Source: Novosphingobium capsulatum NBRC 12533 | GTDB lineage: Bacteria > Pseudomonadota > Alphaproteobacteria > Sphingomonadales > Sphingomonadaceae | Length of the DNA: 64,000 nt | Assembly (NCBI RefSeq): GCF_001598375.1 | Contig: NZ_BCYV01000006.1 | Span: 186,001 to 250,000, forward strand | Direction: 5' to 3' | Shown here: one piece after another, positions 28,843 to 38,307 of the stretch | Position numbering within the stretch: the first letter of the stretch is position 1 | Layout of the letters: every line of letters begins with the position of its first letter | Position numbers and translations under genes: made by a program | Notes under the pieces: model-generated | The model's database searches: none | What the model saw: the letters and a program-made list of their open reading frames with translations, nothing else | What the model was told of the DNA's origin: nothing

Positions 28843-30332
28843 CCGAAGAAACCCTGAACGACACGCCGGTTAAGGACCAGGCCGCGCGCGACGCGGCCGC
28901 CCGCGTGGCGGAATACGAGCACGGCTGGGCTTCGGACATCGAGCAGGAATATGGCCCCAAGGGCCTGTCGGAAGACACCGTGCGCTTCATCTCGGCCAAG
29001 AAGGACGAGCCGGAGTGGATGCTGGAATGGCGGCTCAAGGCCTATCGCCACTGGCTGACCATGCCGATGCCCGACTGGGCCAAGCTGAACATTCCGCCGA
29101 TCGATTACCAGGACGCCTATTACTGGGCCGCGCCCAAGAAGAAGGACGGCCCCAAGTCCCTGGACGAGGTCGATCCCGAAATCCTGCGGGTCTATGAAAA
29201 GCTGGGCATCCCGCTGGCCGAGCAGGAAGTGCTCGCCGGCGTGGAAGGCGCGCGCAAGATCGCCGTGGACGCGGTGTTCGACAGCGTCTCGGTGGCGACC
29301 ACGTTCCGCAAGGAGCTGGAAGCGGCCGGCGTCATCTTCCGCTCGATCAGCGAGGCGATCCGCGAGTTTCCCGATCTGGTGCGCCGCTGGCTGGGCAAGG
29401 TCGTGCCGATGCACGACAACTATTTTGCGGCCTTGAACTGCGCGGTCTTTTCCGATGGCACTTTCGTCTACATTCCCGAAGGCGTGCGCTGCCCGATGGA
29501 GCTGTCGACCTATTTCCGCATCAATGCGGAAAATACCGGCCAGTTCGAACGCACCCTGATCGTGGCCGACAAGGGCGCCTATGTCTCGTACCTGGAAGGC
29601 TGCACCGCGCCGCAGCGTGACGAGAACCAGCTGCATGCCGCAGTGGTCGAACTCGTCGCGCTCGACGATGCCGAGATCAAGTATTCCACGGTGCAGAACT
29701 GGTATCCCGGCGACGCGCAAGGCAAGGGCGGCATCTACAACTTCGTGACTAAGCGCGCGCTGTGCCAGGGCGCCCGGTCCAAGGTGTCGTGGACCCAGGT
29801 GGAAACCGGCTCGGCCGTCACGTGGAAGTATCCCAGCTGCGTGCTGAACGGTGAGGATTCGGTCGGCGAATTCTATTCCGTCGCCGTCACCAACAACTAC
29901 CAGCAGGCCGATACCGGCACCAAGATGATCCACAACGGCAAGCGCAGCCGCTCGACCATCGTGTCCAAGGGGATCAGCGCGGGCAAGTCCAACAACACCT
30001 ATCGCGGGTTGGTGCGCGTGGCGCCGCAGGCCGAGGGCGTGCGCAACTTCACCCAGTGCGACAGCCTGCTGCTGGGGGCGGAATGCGGCGCCCATACCGT
30101 GCCCTATATCGAGGTGAAGAACCCTTCGGCGACGATCGAGCACGAGGCGACGACCAGCAAGATCAGCGATGACCAGCTGTTCTACGCGATGCAGCGCGGG
30201 CTGGACCAGGAACAGGCCGTGGCACTGATCGTCAACGGCTTTGCCAAGGAAGTCCTGCAGCAGCTGCCGATGGAATTTGCCGTGGAAGCGCAAAAGCTTC
30301 TGGGCATCAGCCTGGAAGGCAGCGTGGGATGA
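28839..30332 (+). CDS. sufB: SufB, Fe-S scaffold subunit
   Basis: 497 residues. With SufC and SufD it forms the SufBC2D scaffold that builds Fe-S clusters. The core [20 protein letters not shown], the [20 protein letters not shown] segment and GECGAHT-type C-terminal segment ([17 protein letters not shown]) are intact. Translation is coupled to the regulator by an ATGA overlap. Confidence 0.97.
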   Translation: MTEETLNDTPVKDQAARDAAARVAEYEHGWASDIEQEYGPKGLSEDTVRFISAKKDEPEWMLEWRLKAYRHWLTMPMPDWAKLNIPPIDYQDAYYWAAPKKKDGPKSLDEVDPEILRVYEKLGIPLAEQEVLAGVEGARKIAVDAVFDSVSVATTFRKELEAAGVIFRSISEAIREFPDLVRRWLGKVVPMHDNYFAALNCAVFSDGTFVYIPEGVRCPMELSTYFRINAENTGQFERTLIVADKGAYVSYLEGCTAPQRDENQLHAAVVELVALDDAEIKYSTVQNWYPGDAQGKGGIYNFVTKRALCQGARSKVSWTQVETGSAVTWKYPSCVLNGEDSVGEFYSVAVTNNYQQADTGTKMIHNGKRSRSTIVSKGISAGKSNNTYRGLVRVAPQAEGVRNFTQCDSLLLGAECGAHTVPYIEVKNPSATIEHEATTSKISDDQLFYAMQRGLDQEQAVALIVNGFAKEVLQQLPMEFAVEAQKLLGISLEGSVG

Positions 30333-30721
30333 GCGCGCTTTTGATCATGGCGCTGGCCACGGTCACCGCGCCCGACAGCGCCCCGGCGCTGGCAGCGGTG
30401 CAGAAGTGCGACAAGCAGGCCATGCGCGCCATGGCCACGGGCGAGCCGCACCGCCGCACCGAATTTGCCGCCGCCGTCTATGCCGAGCAGCGCGCGATCG
30501 CGCAGGAACGCGCCGCGCTGCTCGATGCGCAGATCGCTGGCACGCCCAGCCCCAGCGGCGCGGCCACGGCGGCCACTGCCCTTGGCCAGATCGACGCCCG
30601 GCAGAAGGAGCTGGACGACGTGAAAGCCATCGAAAAATCGTGGCGCGACCTGTTCGACGAGGTTCGCGCCGACTTCCTAGCCAATTGCTCGAGCGGAAAA
30701 CGCAATGCTGACGATAAGTGA
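30329..30721 (+). CDS. Hypothetical protein between sufB and sufC
   Basis: 130 residues, overlapping sufB by 4 nt (ATGA) and sufC by 17 nt. A hydrophobic N-terminus ([20 protein letters not shown]) suggests export or membrane anchoring; the rest is Ala-rich and helical with the tail [11 protein letters not shown]. It contains two cysteines, in QKCDKQ and ANCSSG. It is not a recognised SUF component. Its place inside a tightly coupled operon suggests real translation. Confidence 0.7.
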   Translation: MSALLIMALATVTAPDSAPALAAVQKCDKQAMRAMATGEPHRRTEFAAAVYAEQRAIAQERAALLDAQIAGTPSPSGAATAATALGQIDARQKELDDVKAIEKSWRDLFDEVRADFLANCSSGKRNADDK

Positions 30722-31445
30722 CCTCTCCAACGAAATCGCCGGCAAGGCCATTCTCAAGGGGCTTTCGCTCACCATCAAGGCGGGCGAGATCCACGCGATC
30801 ATGGGCCCCAATGGTGCGGGCAAATCAACGCTGGCCTATACCCTGGGCGGCCGCCCCGGCTATGACGTGACCGGCGGCAGCGTGGATTTCGATGGCCAGG
30901 ATCTGCTCGCCATGGACCCGCATGAGCGTGCCGCGGCCGGGTTGTTCCTGGGCTTCCAGTATCCGGTGGAAATCCCCGGCGTGTCCAACGTGCAGTTCCT
31001 GCGCGAAGCGCTCAATGCGCAGCGCAAGCAGCGTGGGGAAGAGCCGCTCTCGGGCGGCGCTTTCCTCAAGCTGGCGCGCGAAAAGGCCGACCTGCTGCGC
31101 ATGGACATGGACATGCTCAAGCGCCCGGTGAACGTGGGCTTTTCCGGCGGCGAGAAGAAGCGCGCCGAGATGGTCCAGATGGGCATTCTCGATCCCAAGC
31201 TGGCGATCCTGGATGAAACCGATTCGGGCCTGGACATCGATGCGCTGCGCATCTGCGGCGAAGGCATCAACGCGATCATGCGCAAGCCCGACAAGGCCGT
31301 ACTGCTGATCACGCACTACCAGCGCCTGCTCGACTATGTGAAGCCCGATTTCGTCCACGTCCTGGCCGGCGGTCGCATCGTCCGCTCGGGTGGGGCCGAA
31401 CTCGCGCTGGAACTGGAACAGCACGGTTACGAGGCGGTGGCGTGA
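30705..31445 (+). CDS. sufC: SufC, ABC-type ATPase of the SUF scaffold
   Basis: 246 residues. Walker A IMGPNGAGKSTL, Q-loop GFQYPVEIPG, ABC signature FSGGEKKRAE and Walker B LAILDETDSGLD identify SufC. It hydrolyses ATP to remodel SufB/SufD. Confidence 0.97.
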   Translation: MLTISDLSNEIAGKAILKGLSLTIKAGEIHAIMGPNGAGKSTLAYTLGGRPGYDVTGGSVDFDGQDLLAMDPHERAAAGLFLGFQYPVEIPGVSNVQFLREALNAQRKQRGEEPLSGGAFLKLAREKADLLRMDMDMLKRPVNVGFSGGEKKRAEMVQMGILDPKLAILDETDSGLDIDALRICGEGINAIMRKPDKAVLLITHYQRLLDYVKPDFVHVLAGGRIVRSGGAELALELEQHGYEAVA

Positions 31446-32179
31446 CCACGGCCACGCTTGTGCCAACCCGGGCGGACGAGGCGTTCCGCTATGCCGATCT
31501 GGCCGCGCTGGCCACGCTGTGGCCGCTGCCGACGCAGGCGGTGGACGTGGCGGCAGGTGAAAGCGGCAGCCTGTCGGTGGTCCTGGCCGGCCACGCGCCC
31601 GAGGCGCGCGATCTGGTGATCACCCTGGGCGAAGGCGCGCAATACGATCTGCGCCTGCTCAATGCCGGCAGCGCCTATGGCCGCATCGCGGTGAAAGTGC
31701 GTCTGGCCAAGGGCGCACGGTTCCACCTGGGCGCGGCGCAGCTGGGCGGCGGCAACCAGACGGTCGAAATCGTCACCGAGGTAGTCCACGCCGAGCCTGA
31801 CGCCGTGTCGAGCCAGGTGGTCCGCTCCGTTCTGGCGGGCCACGCGACCGGCACCTATCTCGGCCGCGTGGTGGTTGATCGCGGCGCGGTGGGCACCGAT
31901 GGCGAACAGTCGATCCGCGCCATGCTGCTTGATCGCACCGCCACGGCCAATGCCCGGCCCGAACTGGAAATCTATGCCGACGACGTGAAGTGCGCGCATG
32001 GCTGCGCCGTGGGCGAACTGGATGCGCAGGGCCTGTTCTACCTGCAATCGCGCGGCTTGCCGCCGGCAGAGGCCAAGAAGCTGATGCTGCAGGCCTTCAT
32101 CGCCGAAGCCTTTGTCGATGCGCCCGAGGAAGACGTGCTGACGCAGGCCGCACTCGCCGCGCTGGGAGGGTTGCTATGA
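31442..32179 (+). CDS. sufD: SufD, short form
   Basis: 245 residues, well below the usual 400 or more. The C-terminal beta-helical SufBD region is present (ARPELEIYADDVKCAHGCAV, then FYLQSRGLPPAEAKKLMLQA) and the N-terminal part is reduced. GTG start, overlapping the sufC stop by 4 nt. The shortening seems lineage-typical rather than a break, since the frame is intact and coupled at both ends. Confidence 0.9.
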   Translation: MTTATLVPTRADEAFRYADLAALATLWPLPTQAVDVAAGESGSLSVVLAGHAPEARDLVITLGEGAQYDLRLLNAGSAYGRIAVKVRLAKGARFHLGAAQLGGGNQTVEIVTEVVHAEPDAVSSQVVRSVLAGHATGTYLGRVVVDRGAVGTDGEQSIRAMLLDRTATANARPELEIYADDVKCAHGCAVGELDAQGLFYLQSRGLPPAEAKKLMLQAFIAEAFVDAPEEDVLTQAALAALGGLL

Positions 32180-33396
32180 CCACGCTTGCCGCCACCACGC
32201 TGACGCAGGCGTCCGATTGGCCGGGCCTCGCCAATCCTGACGGCACGCGCTGGCACTATCTCGATACCGGCGCCACCGCGCAAAAGCCGCAGGTGGTGAT
32301 CGATGCGGTAACCCGCGCCATCGGCGTGGACTATGCCACGGTGCATCGCGGGGTCTATACCCGCTCGGCCGAGATGACGCTGGGCTTTGAAGCGGCGCGG
32401 CGCAAGGTGGCGGGCCTGCTCGGCGCGCACGAGGGCGAGATCGTGTTCACGCGCGGCGCGACCGAGGCGATCAACCTGGTGGCGCAGACCTGGGGCCTCG
32501 CTAATCTCAAGGCCGGGGACCGCGTGCTGCTCTCGATGCTGGAGCACCATTCCAACATCGTGCCCTGGCAATTGCTGGCGCAGCGCACTGGCGTTGCCAT
32601 CGACGTCTGCCCGCTGACCGCCGATGGCCAGATCGATCTTGACGCGGCCGAACGCATGCTGACCGGCGCGCACAAGCTGGTGGCGCTGGGCCATGTGTCC
32701 AACGTGCTGGGCAGCGTGCTCGATGTGCCACGCGCCGTGGCGCTGGCCCATGGCGTAGGCGCGAATATCCTGATCGATGGCTGCCAGGCAGTGCCGCGCC
32801 TGACCGTGGACGTGAAGGCGCTCGACGTCGATTTCTACGTCTTTTCCGGGCACAAGCTCTATGGGCCGACCGGCATCGGCGCGCTCTATGCCAAGGCCGA
32901 GCTGCTCGATGCCATGCCGCCGTGGCAGGGCGGCGGGGCGATGATCGATCGCGTGTCGTTTGCCGGCACTACCTTTGCCCCCGCGCCGCAGCGGTTCGAG
33001 GCGGGCACGCCTGCCATCGTCGAGGCGATTGGCCTGGGCGTGGCGGTGGATTTCGTCCAGGGACTGGGGCTTGCTGCCATCCATGCCCACGAAACCGCGC
33101 TGGTGCGCACCGCGCGCGAGGCGCTGCGCGAATTCAATGCCGTGCGCCTGTTCGGCCCGGATGATGCCGCCGGGATCGTCAGTTTCGTGATCGAGGGGGT
33201 GCATCCGCACGACCTTGGCACCATATTGGACGAAGAAGGCGTGGCAATCCGCGCCGGCCACCACTGCGCCCAGCCGCTGATGGAGCATCTGGGCGTGCCG
33301 GCCACGGCCCGCGCCAGCTTTGGCGTCTATAACGATGAAAGCGATGTCGCAGCGCTCGTGCGCGGCATTGCGCGAACCTTGAGGATCTTCGGATGA
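32176..33396 (+). CDS. sufS: SufS-type cysteine desulfurase
   Basis: 406 residues. It removes sulfur from cysteine for cluster assembly, with PLP. The PLP lysine lies in FSGHKLYGPTG (near residue 224) and the catalytic cysteine in RAGHHCAQPLM (near 364). Group II desulfurase layout. ATGA overlap with sufD fixes the start. No sufE or sufU partner lies in the operon, so its activator must be elsewhere. Confidence 0.95.
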   Translation: MTTLAATTLTQASDWPGLANPDGTRWHYLDTGATAQKPQVVIDAVTRAIGVDYATVHRGVYTRSAEMTLGFEAARRKVAGLLGAHEGEIVFTRGATEAINLVAQTWGLANLKAGDRVLLSMLEHHSNIVPWQLLAQRTGVAIDVCPLTADGQIDLDAAERMLTGAHKLVALGHVSNVLGSVLDVPRAVALAHGVGANILIDGCQAVPRLTVDVKALDVDFYVFSGHKLYGPTGIGALYAKAELLDAMPPWQGGGAMIDRVSFAGTTFAPAPQRFEAGTPAIVEAIGLGVAVDFVQGLGLAAIHAHETALVRTAREALREFNAVRLFGPDDAAGIVSFVIEGVHPHDLGTILDEEGVAIRAGHHCAQPLMEHLGVPATARASFGVYNDESDVAALVRGIARTLRIFG

Positions 33397-33890
33397 GCGC
33401 CGATACCCCCCGCTTCACGGTCGAGGAAGTCGATGCGGTGAACCCGCCGCGCCGGGCCCATGTGGACGATATTCCCGAGCCGGCGCCCGAAGCTGCCCCG
33501 GTTGAAACGGCCGGCGAGCGCAAGCGCGACTATCTGTCGGGCTTCCTGGCGGAAAAGCCGCAAGGGGTGAACCCTGGCGAGCCGGGCGGCGAGATCTACG
33601 AAGGCGTAGTTGCCGCGCTGCGCGACATCTTCGACCCGGAAATCCCGGTCAATATCTATGACCTGGGGCTGATCTATGGCGTCGACGTGGCCGAAGACGG
33701 GCACGTGGCGGTGACCATGACGCTGACCACGCCGCATTGCCCGGTGGCCGAATCGATGCCCGGCGAAGTGGAACTGCGCGTGAGCGCGGTGCCCGGCGTG
33801 CGCGACGCCGAAGTGAACCTGGTGTGGGACCCGCCGTGGGACCCGCAGAAGATGAGCGATGATGCCAAGCTCGAACTCGGGATGCTCTAA
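33393..33890 (+). CDS. sufT: DUF59/MIP18-family SUF accessory protein
   Basis: 165 residues. A low-complexity N-terminus (VDDIPEPAPEAAPVETA) precedes the DUF59 domain (ALRDIFDPEIPVNIYDLGLI, then MTLTTPHCPVAESMP). This is the SUF-associated SufT-like protein, helping Fe-S maturation. ATGA overlap with sufS. Confidence 0.85.
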   Translation: MSADTPRFTVEEVDAVNPPRRAHVDDIPEPAPEAAPVETAGERKRDYLSGFLAEKPQGVNPGEPGGEIYEGVVAALRDIFDPEIPVNIYDLGLIYGVDVAEDGHVAVTMTLTTPHCPVAESMPGEVELRVSAVPGVRDAEVNLVWDPPWDPQKMSDDAKLELGML

Positions 33891-33893
33891 GCC

Positions 33894-34256
33894 ATGACCG
33901 ATGCCCCCACCCGCACCCGCCAGCGCCCTGCGGCGGTCAATCTGACCCCGTCTGCCCATGCGCGCATCGCCACCTTGATGGCCAGCGCGCCGGCCGACGC
34001 CATTGGCGTCAAGCTGTCCACCCCGCGCCGGGGCTGTTCGGGCCTCGCCTATTCGGTGGACTATGTGAACGCCGCCAACCCGATGGACGAGCGCATCGAT
34101 ACGCCCGGCGGCACCTTGTTCATCGATGGCGCTTCGGTGCTCTACCTGATCGGCAGCACGATGGATTGGGTCGAAGACGATTTCCAGGCCGGCTTCGTCT
34201 TTGCCAATCCCAACGCCAAGGGCACCTGCGGCTGCGGCGAAAGCTTCACGATCTGA
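33894..34256 (+). CDS. sufA: A-type Fe-S carrier (SufA-like)
   Basis: 120 residues. Cluster cysteines in RRGCSGLAYSVDYV and GTCGCGESFTI. End of the SUF operon. It resembles, but is distinct from, the carrier at 8.7 kb, so the organism has at least two A-type carriers. Confidence 0.92.
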   Translation: MTDAPTRTRQRPAAVNLTPSAHARIATLMASAPADAIGVKLSTPRRGCSGLAYSVDYVNAANPMDERIDTPGGTLFIDGASVLYLIGSTMDWVEDDFQAGFVFANPNAKGTCGCGESFTI

Positions 34257-34281
34257 TCTAATCTAATCTAATCTAATCTAA
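34257..34281. repeat. Pentanucleotide tandem repeat (TCTAA)5
   Basis: Five perfect TCTAA units between sufA and queG, including the queG stop codon. Every unit adds a TAG in the minus-strand reading, so copy change would not alter the queG product. Confidence 0.9.
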
Positions 34282-35327
34282 GTCAGCCGCGCGAGGGCCC
34301 AGCGCGCGGCATCGGCCACGGCCGGATCGGGATCGTCCAATAGCGCGCGCACCGGCGCCATCAGTGCCGGATCGCCGCTGTTGCCCGCGGCATAGAGACA
34401 GTTGCGCACCATGCGATCGCGCCCGATCCGCTTGATCGGGGAGCCGGCAAAGACCTGGCGGAACGTGGCGTCATCCAGCGCCAGCAGTTCCGCGAGGCGC
34501 GGCGCCACCAGTTCGGCGCGGGGCAGGAACGCGCGGTTGTCGGCCGCGGCCTGGGCAAAGCGGTTCCACGGGCACACCGCCAGGCAATCATCACAGCCAT
34601 AGATGCGGTTGCCCAGCGCGGCGCGATAGCGTTCGTCCACCGGCCCCTTGTGTTCGATGGTGAGATAGGAAATGCAGGCCCGCGCATCGAGCTGATAGGG
34701 CGCGGGAAAGGCCCCGGTGGGGCAGGCATCCTGGCAGGCGGTGCAACTGCCGCAGCGATCGGCGTGGGGTGCATCGGGCGTGAGGCGCAGCGTGGTATAG
34801 ATCGCGCCCAGGAATAGCCATGAGCCGTGGCGGCGGCTGACCAGGTTGGTGTGCTTGCCCTGCCAGCCCAGCCCGGCGGCCTGGCCAAGCGGCTTTTCCA
34901 TGACCGGCGCGGTATCGACGAAGACCTTCACCTCGGCACCCGGCTCGGTCGCCACCAGCCAGCGGGCCAGCGCCTTGAGTGCGCGCTTGATCACGTCGTG
35001 ATAATCCACGCCCTGGGCATAGACGGAAATCCGGCCGCGATCGGGCACATCGGCCAGGGCCAGCGGATCGTGCGCGGGAGCATAGCTCATGCCCAGGGCG
35101 ATCACGCTCTGCGCCTGCGGCCACAGCGATTGCGGCCCCTGGCGCTGTTCCTTGCGGGTCTCCATCCATTCCATGCTGCCATGGCGCCCATCGGCCAGCC
35201 ACTGGTGCAGGTGCGCGCTGCGCTGCGGATCGTCTGTGGCCGGGGCAATGCCGCAAGTGGCAAAGCCCAGGCGCAGCGCCTCTTCGCGCAGGCGTTGTTC
35301 CAGGGGGGCGGGCGGGGTTTTAACCAA
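34278..35327 (-). CDS. queG: Epoxyqueuosine reductase
   Basis: 349 residues. It makes queuosine in tRNA by reducing epoxyqueuosine, using cobalamin and two 4Fe-4S clusters: [16 protein letters not shown] and [11 protein letters not shown]. The start is TTG (35327), the only start before an in-frame stop. QueG depends on Fe-S clusters, and the gene lies convergent to the SUF operon. Confidence 0.95.
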   Translation of the reverse strand: MVKTPPAPLEQRLREEALRLGFATCGIAPATDDPQRSAHLHQWLADGRHGSMEWMETRKEQRQGPQSLWPQAQSVIALGMSYAPAHDPLALADVPDRGRISVYAQGVDYHDVIKRALKALARWLVATEPGAEVKVFVDTAPVMEKPLGQAAGLGWQGKHTNLVSRRHGSWLFLGAIYTTLRLTPDAPHADRCGSCTACQDACPTGAFPAPYQLDARACISYLTIEHKGPVDERYRAALGNRIYGCDDCLAVCPWNRFAQAAADNRAFLPRAELVAPRLAELLALDDATFRQVFAGSPIKRIGRDRMVRNCLYAAGNSGDPALMAPVRALLDDPDPAVADAARWALARLT

Positions 35328-35382
35328 GTCTTCCGTCTCTTGCGTTCATGGGGCTATGTGGACCAATTAAAAGGGGCATGGC

Positions 35383-36348
35383 GTGGCGATGACGATTGGG
35401 CAAGACGGCGATTGGGCGATCGAGGCCCGCGGGCTGGTCAAGCGGTTCGATGGTTTCACCGCCGTGGACGGGGTGGACATCCGCGTGCCGCGCGGCGCGA
35501 TCTATGGCATTCTTGGCCCCAACGGCGCGGGCAAGACCACCACGCTGCGCATGCTGCTGGGCATTATCGATCCCGATGCGGGCATGCGCCGGGTGCTAGG
35601 CCATGAACGCCCGACCGATGTGGCGCGGCGAATCGGCTATCTGCCCGAAGAGCGCGGGCTCTATCCGGCGATGAAAACGACCGAGGCGATCGCGTTTCTA
35701 GCCGCGCTGCGCGGGGTGCCGCTCAAGACCGGGCGGGCGCGGGCGCGCGAACTGCTGGAAGAGCATGGCCTGGGCTATGCCGCCGATCGCCAGATCCGCC
35801 AGCTGTCCAAGGGCATGGCGCAGCAGGTGCAGTTGCTCGGCACGCTGGTGCATCAACCTGAGCTGGTGGTGTTCGATGAACCGTTCTCGGGGCTCGACGC
35901 GCTCAACCAGGGCAAGCTGGAAAAGATGATCCGCGCCCTGGCGCAGGGCGGCACCACGGTGATCTTTTCCACCCATGTCATCGCCCATGCCGAACGCCTG
36001 TGCGACCAGGTGGCGATCATCGCGGGGGGCAAGGTGCCGTTTGCCGGGCTGGTCGACGATGCGCGCGACCGGTTGCGCCCGCAGGTGCGGCTGGAAACCC
36101 GCGCGCGCGATGGCGCCTGGCGCGCGGCGCTGCCGGCCGATGCGCGGGGCGAGGGCGCCTTCTGGCATTTCACCCTGCCCGAAAGCGGGGTTGAACCCCT
36201 GTTGCGCGCCCTGATCGAAGGGGATGCGGGCATTCTTTCGCTGTCGATCGAGCGGCCCGGCCTGCACGACGCCTTCGTGGCCATCGCCGGCGAGGCGGCG
36301 GCGCGCGCGCTGGAAGAAAACGCATCCGGCCAGGAGAAGGCGGCATGA
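35383..36348 (+). CDS. ABC transporter ATP-binding protein (NatA-like)
   Basis: 321 residues. Walker A ILGPNGAGKTTTLRML, signature LSKGMAQQVQLLG and Walker B LVVFDEPFSGLDAL are intact, followed by a DUF4162-like C-terminal extension. GTG start with AAGGGG at 6 nt. It partners the ABC-2 permease that follows with a 4-nt overlap. Sequence resembles Na+ or small-molecule efflux ABC pairs; the substrate is unknown. Confidence 0.9.
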   Translation: MAMTIGQDGDWAIEARGLVKRFDGFTAVDGVDIRVPRGAIYGILGPNGAGKTTTLRMLLGIIDPDAGMRRVLGHERPTDVARRIGYLPEERGLYPAMKTTEAIAFLAALRGVPLKTGRARARELLEEHGLGYAADRQIRQLSKGMAQQVQLLGTLVHQPELVVFDEPFSGLDALNQGKLEKMIRALAQGGTTVIFSTHVIAHAERLCDQVAIIAGGKVPFAGLVDDARDRLRPQVRLETRARDGAWRAALPADARGEGAFWHFTLPESGVEPLLRALIEGDAGILSLSIERPGLHDAFVAIAGEAAARALEENASGQEKAA

Positions 36349-37637
36349 TTCCCGAAAAACTACGCGCCGCCTGGGTGATTGCCCGCCGCGATTTCGTGGC
36401 GGTGATCTTTTCCAAGAGCTTTGTCTTCTTCCTGCTCGGGCCGCTGTTCCCGCTCATCGTGGGCGGCATGGCCGGCGCGATCGGCGCCAAGGTGCAGCGC
36501 GATCTGGACAACCCGCAGATCGGCATCGCCCTGCCGGCAGACGAGGCGGCGCGAATGATGGCGGCGCATCGCGCCCTGGCCGATGCCATGCCCGGCGATG
36601 TGCCCGATTTCGTCGTGCTCGATGCGCCATGGGGTGGGCGCACCTATGATGCGCGTGCCGCGCTTGCCGGCAGCCATCGCGCCGGCACTGCCGAGCATGA
36701 CCGGCCAGTGGGCCAGCTGGCCGCCGTGGTGTCGGGCAGTCTCGCCCACCCGGTCTTGACTGCCACGCCCGAGCGGGCGCGGATGTGGCAGGGCATGATC
36801 GCGCTGTTTGCCGCCCATGCGCAAAGCGTGGCGCCGGCCGCCCTGCCACCCGTCGCGGTGGACGAGGTGGCCAGCAGCGCCGCCTCGGTACAGACCGGCC
36901 AGGTCAGCACCGCGCAGGCGGGGCAGGTGGCGCTGTTCCTGCTCACCATGCTGCTGGCGGGCATGGTGCTGTCCAACCTGGTGGAGGAAAAGGCCAACAA
37001 GATCATCGAGGTCTTGGCTGCCTCGATCCCAATGGACGCCCTGTTCCTGGGCAAGCTCTTTGCCATGCTTGGCGTGAGCCTGGTGGGCATGGCGGTGTGG
37101 GGCGCGGCCTGGGGCGGGCTGATGGTCATGGGCATGAAATCGCTGCCGCTGCTGGCCGCGCCGGCGGTGGGTTGGCCGGTGTTCATCCTGCTGGGCTTCC
37201 TCTATTTCGCCATGGCCTACCTGCTGCTGGGTTCGCTGTTCCTGTCGATCGGCGGCATGGCCACCACCGTGCGCGAGGTGCAGACGCTGTCGATGCCGGT
37301 CACCATGCTGCAGCTGATGGTGTTCTTCTTTGCCAGCTATGCCCTGGCGCGGCCGGGCAGCTGGGTGGATTGGGCGGCGCGGGTGTTTCCGCTGTCCTCG
37401 CCCTTTGCCATGCTGGCGCGCGCGGCGCGCGATCCGGTGATCTGGCCGCACCTGCTGGCGCTGGGGTGGCAGGCACTGTGCGTGATGCTGATCGTGCGCA
37501 CCGGCGCGCAGCTGTTCCGCCGCACCGTGATGAAGTCTGGCCCCGCCAGGGGGCGCAAGGTGCGCAAGGGCGGGCTGCTTGGCTTGCTGAAGCCTGACCG
37601 CACCGCTCAGGATCGGTTCAGCCAGGGTGAAGCATAA
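36345..37637 (+). CDS. ABC-2 type permease (NatB-like)
   Basis: 430 residues. A first transmembrane segment (SKSFVFFLLGPLFPLIVGGM), a large periplasmic loop to about residue 195, then five spans with the signature VEEKANKIIEVLAASIPMDA. The C-terminus is basic. It forms an exporter with the preceding ATPase. Confidence 0.9.
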   Translation: MIPEKLRAAWVIARRDFVAVIFSKSFVFFLLGPLFPLIVGGMAGAIGAKVQRDLDNPQIGIALPADEAARMMAAHRALADAMPGDVPDFVVLDAPWGGRTYDARAALAGSHRAGTAEHDRPVGQLAAVVSGSLAHPVLTATPERARMWQGMIALFAAHAQSVAPAALPPVAVDEVASSAASVQTGQVSTAQAGQVALFLLTMLLAGMVLSNLVEEKANKIIEVLAASIPMDALFLGKLFAMLGVSLVGMAVWGAAWGGLMVMGMKSLPLLAAPAVGWPVFILLGFLYFAMAYLLLGSLFLSIGGMATTVREVQTLSMPVTMLQLMVFFFASYALARPGSWVDWAARVFPLSSPFAMLARAARDPVIWPHLLALGWQALCVMLIVRTGAQLFRRTVMKSGPARGRKVRKGGLLGLLKPDRTAQDRFSQGEA

Positions 37638-37736
37638 CGATCGGGTCTCGCGGGCAGGTTGCCATCATGGCACGCCCCCCCGCCCTGCCCGCGAGGCCAT
37701 CTTGCCCCGGCTGCCTGCCAGCCCGACAAGGCGTTC

Positions 37737-38258
37737 ATGGTGATGACGAACGGCTCAGCCCCCCCTTCCGCCCATCCGTCGCGCCGCCGCCTGTTGGGCT
37801 GGCTGGGCGCCGGGCTTGCCTTGCCCATGGCCAGCGCCTGCCGCGCCCGCCCGGCTGCCCCCAAGGAAGTCTTTCCGGTGCAGCACAGCGAGGCGGAATG
37901 GCGCCGCCTGCTCACCCCCGAACAGTTCTTCATCCTGCGCGAGGCGGGCACCGAGCGTCCGTTCAGCTCACCCCTGCTGAACGAGCATCGCAAGGGCACT
38001 TTTGCCTGCGCGGCTGATCGCCAGCTGCTGTTTTCCTCAACCACCAAGTTTGACAGCGGCACGGGCTGGCCCAGCTTCTGGAAACCTTTGCCCAATGCCG
38101 TGGGCCTGCGCAGCGACAGCTCGTTCGGCATGGACCGCACCGAGGTCTATTGCCGCCGCTGTGGCGGACATCTCGGCCATGTCTTTGATGATGGTCCGCC
38201 GCCCACGGGCAAGCGCTATTGCATGAACGGCAAGGGCATGATTTTCCTACCGGCCTGA
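37737..38258 (+). CDS. msrB: Peptide-methionine (R)-S-oxide reductase MsrB, exported
   Basis: 173 residues. Twin-arginine signal (SRRRLLGWLGAGLALPMASA, then CRARPAAP), possibly a lipoprotein. Catalytic half: TKFDSGTGWPSFW and GKRYCMNGKGMIF (catalytic Cys). Second zinc pair EVYCRRCGGHLGHVF is present; the first is CAAD where most zinc MsrBs have CxxC, so one zinc ligand is replaced by Asp. ATG 37737 has AAGG upstream. Works on the R epimer, complementing the envelope MsrA at 10 kb. Confidence 0.9.
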   Translation: MVMTNGSAPPSAHPSRRRLLGWLGAGLALPMASACRARPAAPKEVFPVQHSEAEWRRLLTPEQFFILREAGTERPFSSPLLNEHRKGTFACAADRQLLFSSTTKFDSGTGWPSFWKPLPNAVGLRSDSSFGMDRTEVYCRRCGGHLGHVFDDGPPPTGKRYCMNGKGMIFLPA

Positions 38259-38307
38259 GCGCCGCAGGGCTTTCCCGCTCCGGCCATCCGTGCCAAGGCC
38301 GCAGGCG

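Noticed and set aside
34257..34281. Phase variation of queG by the TCTAA repeat
   Set aside because: The first repeat unit already contains the stop codon, so copy change cannot alter the protein.
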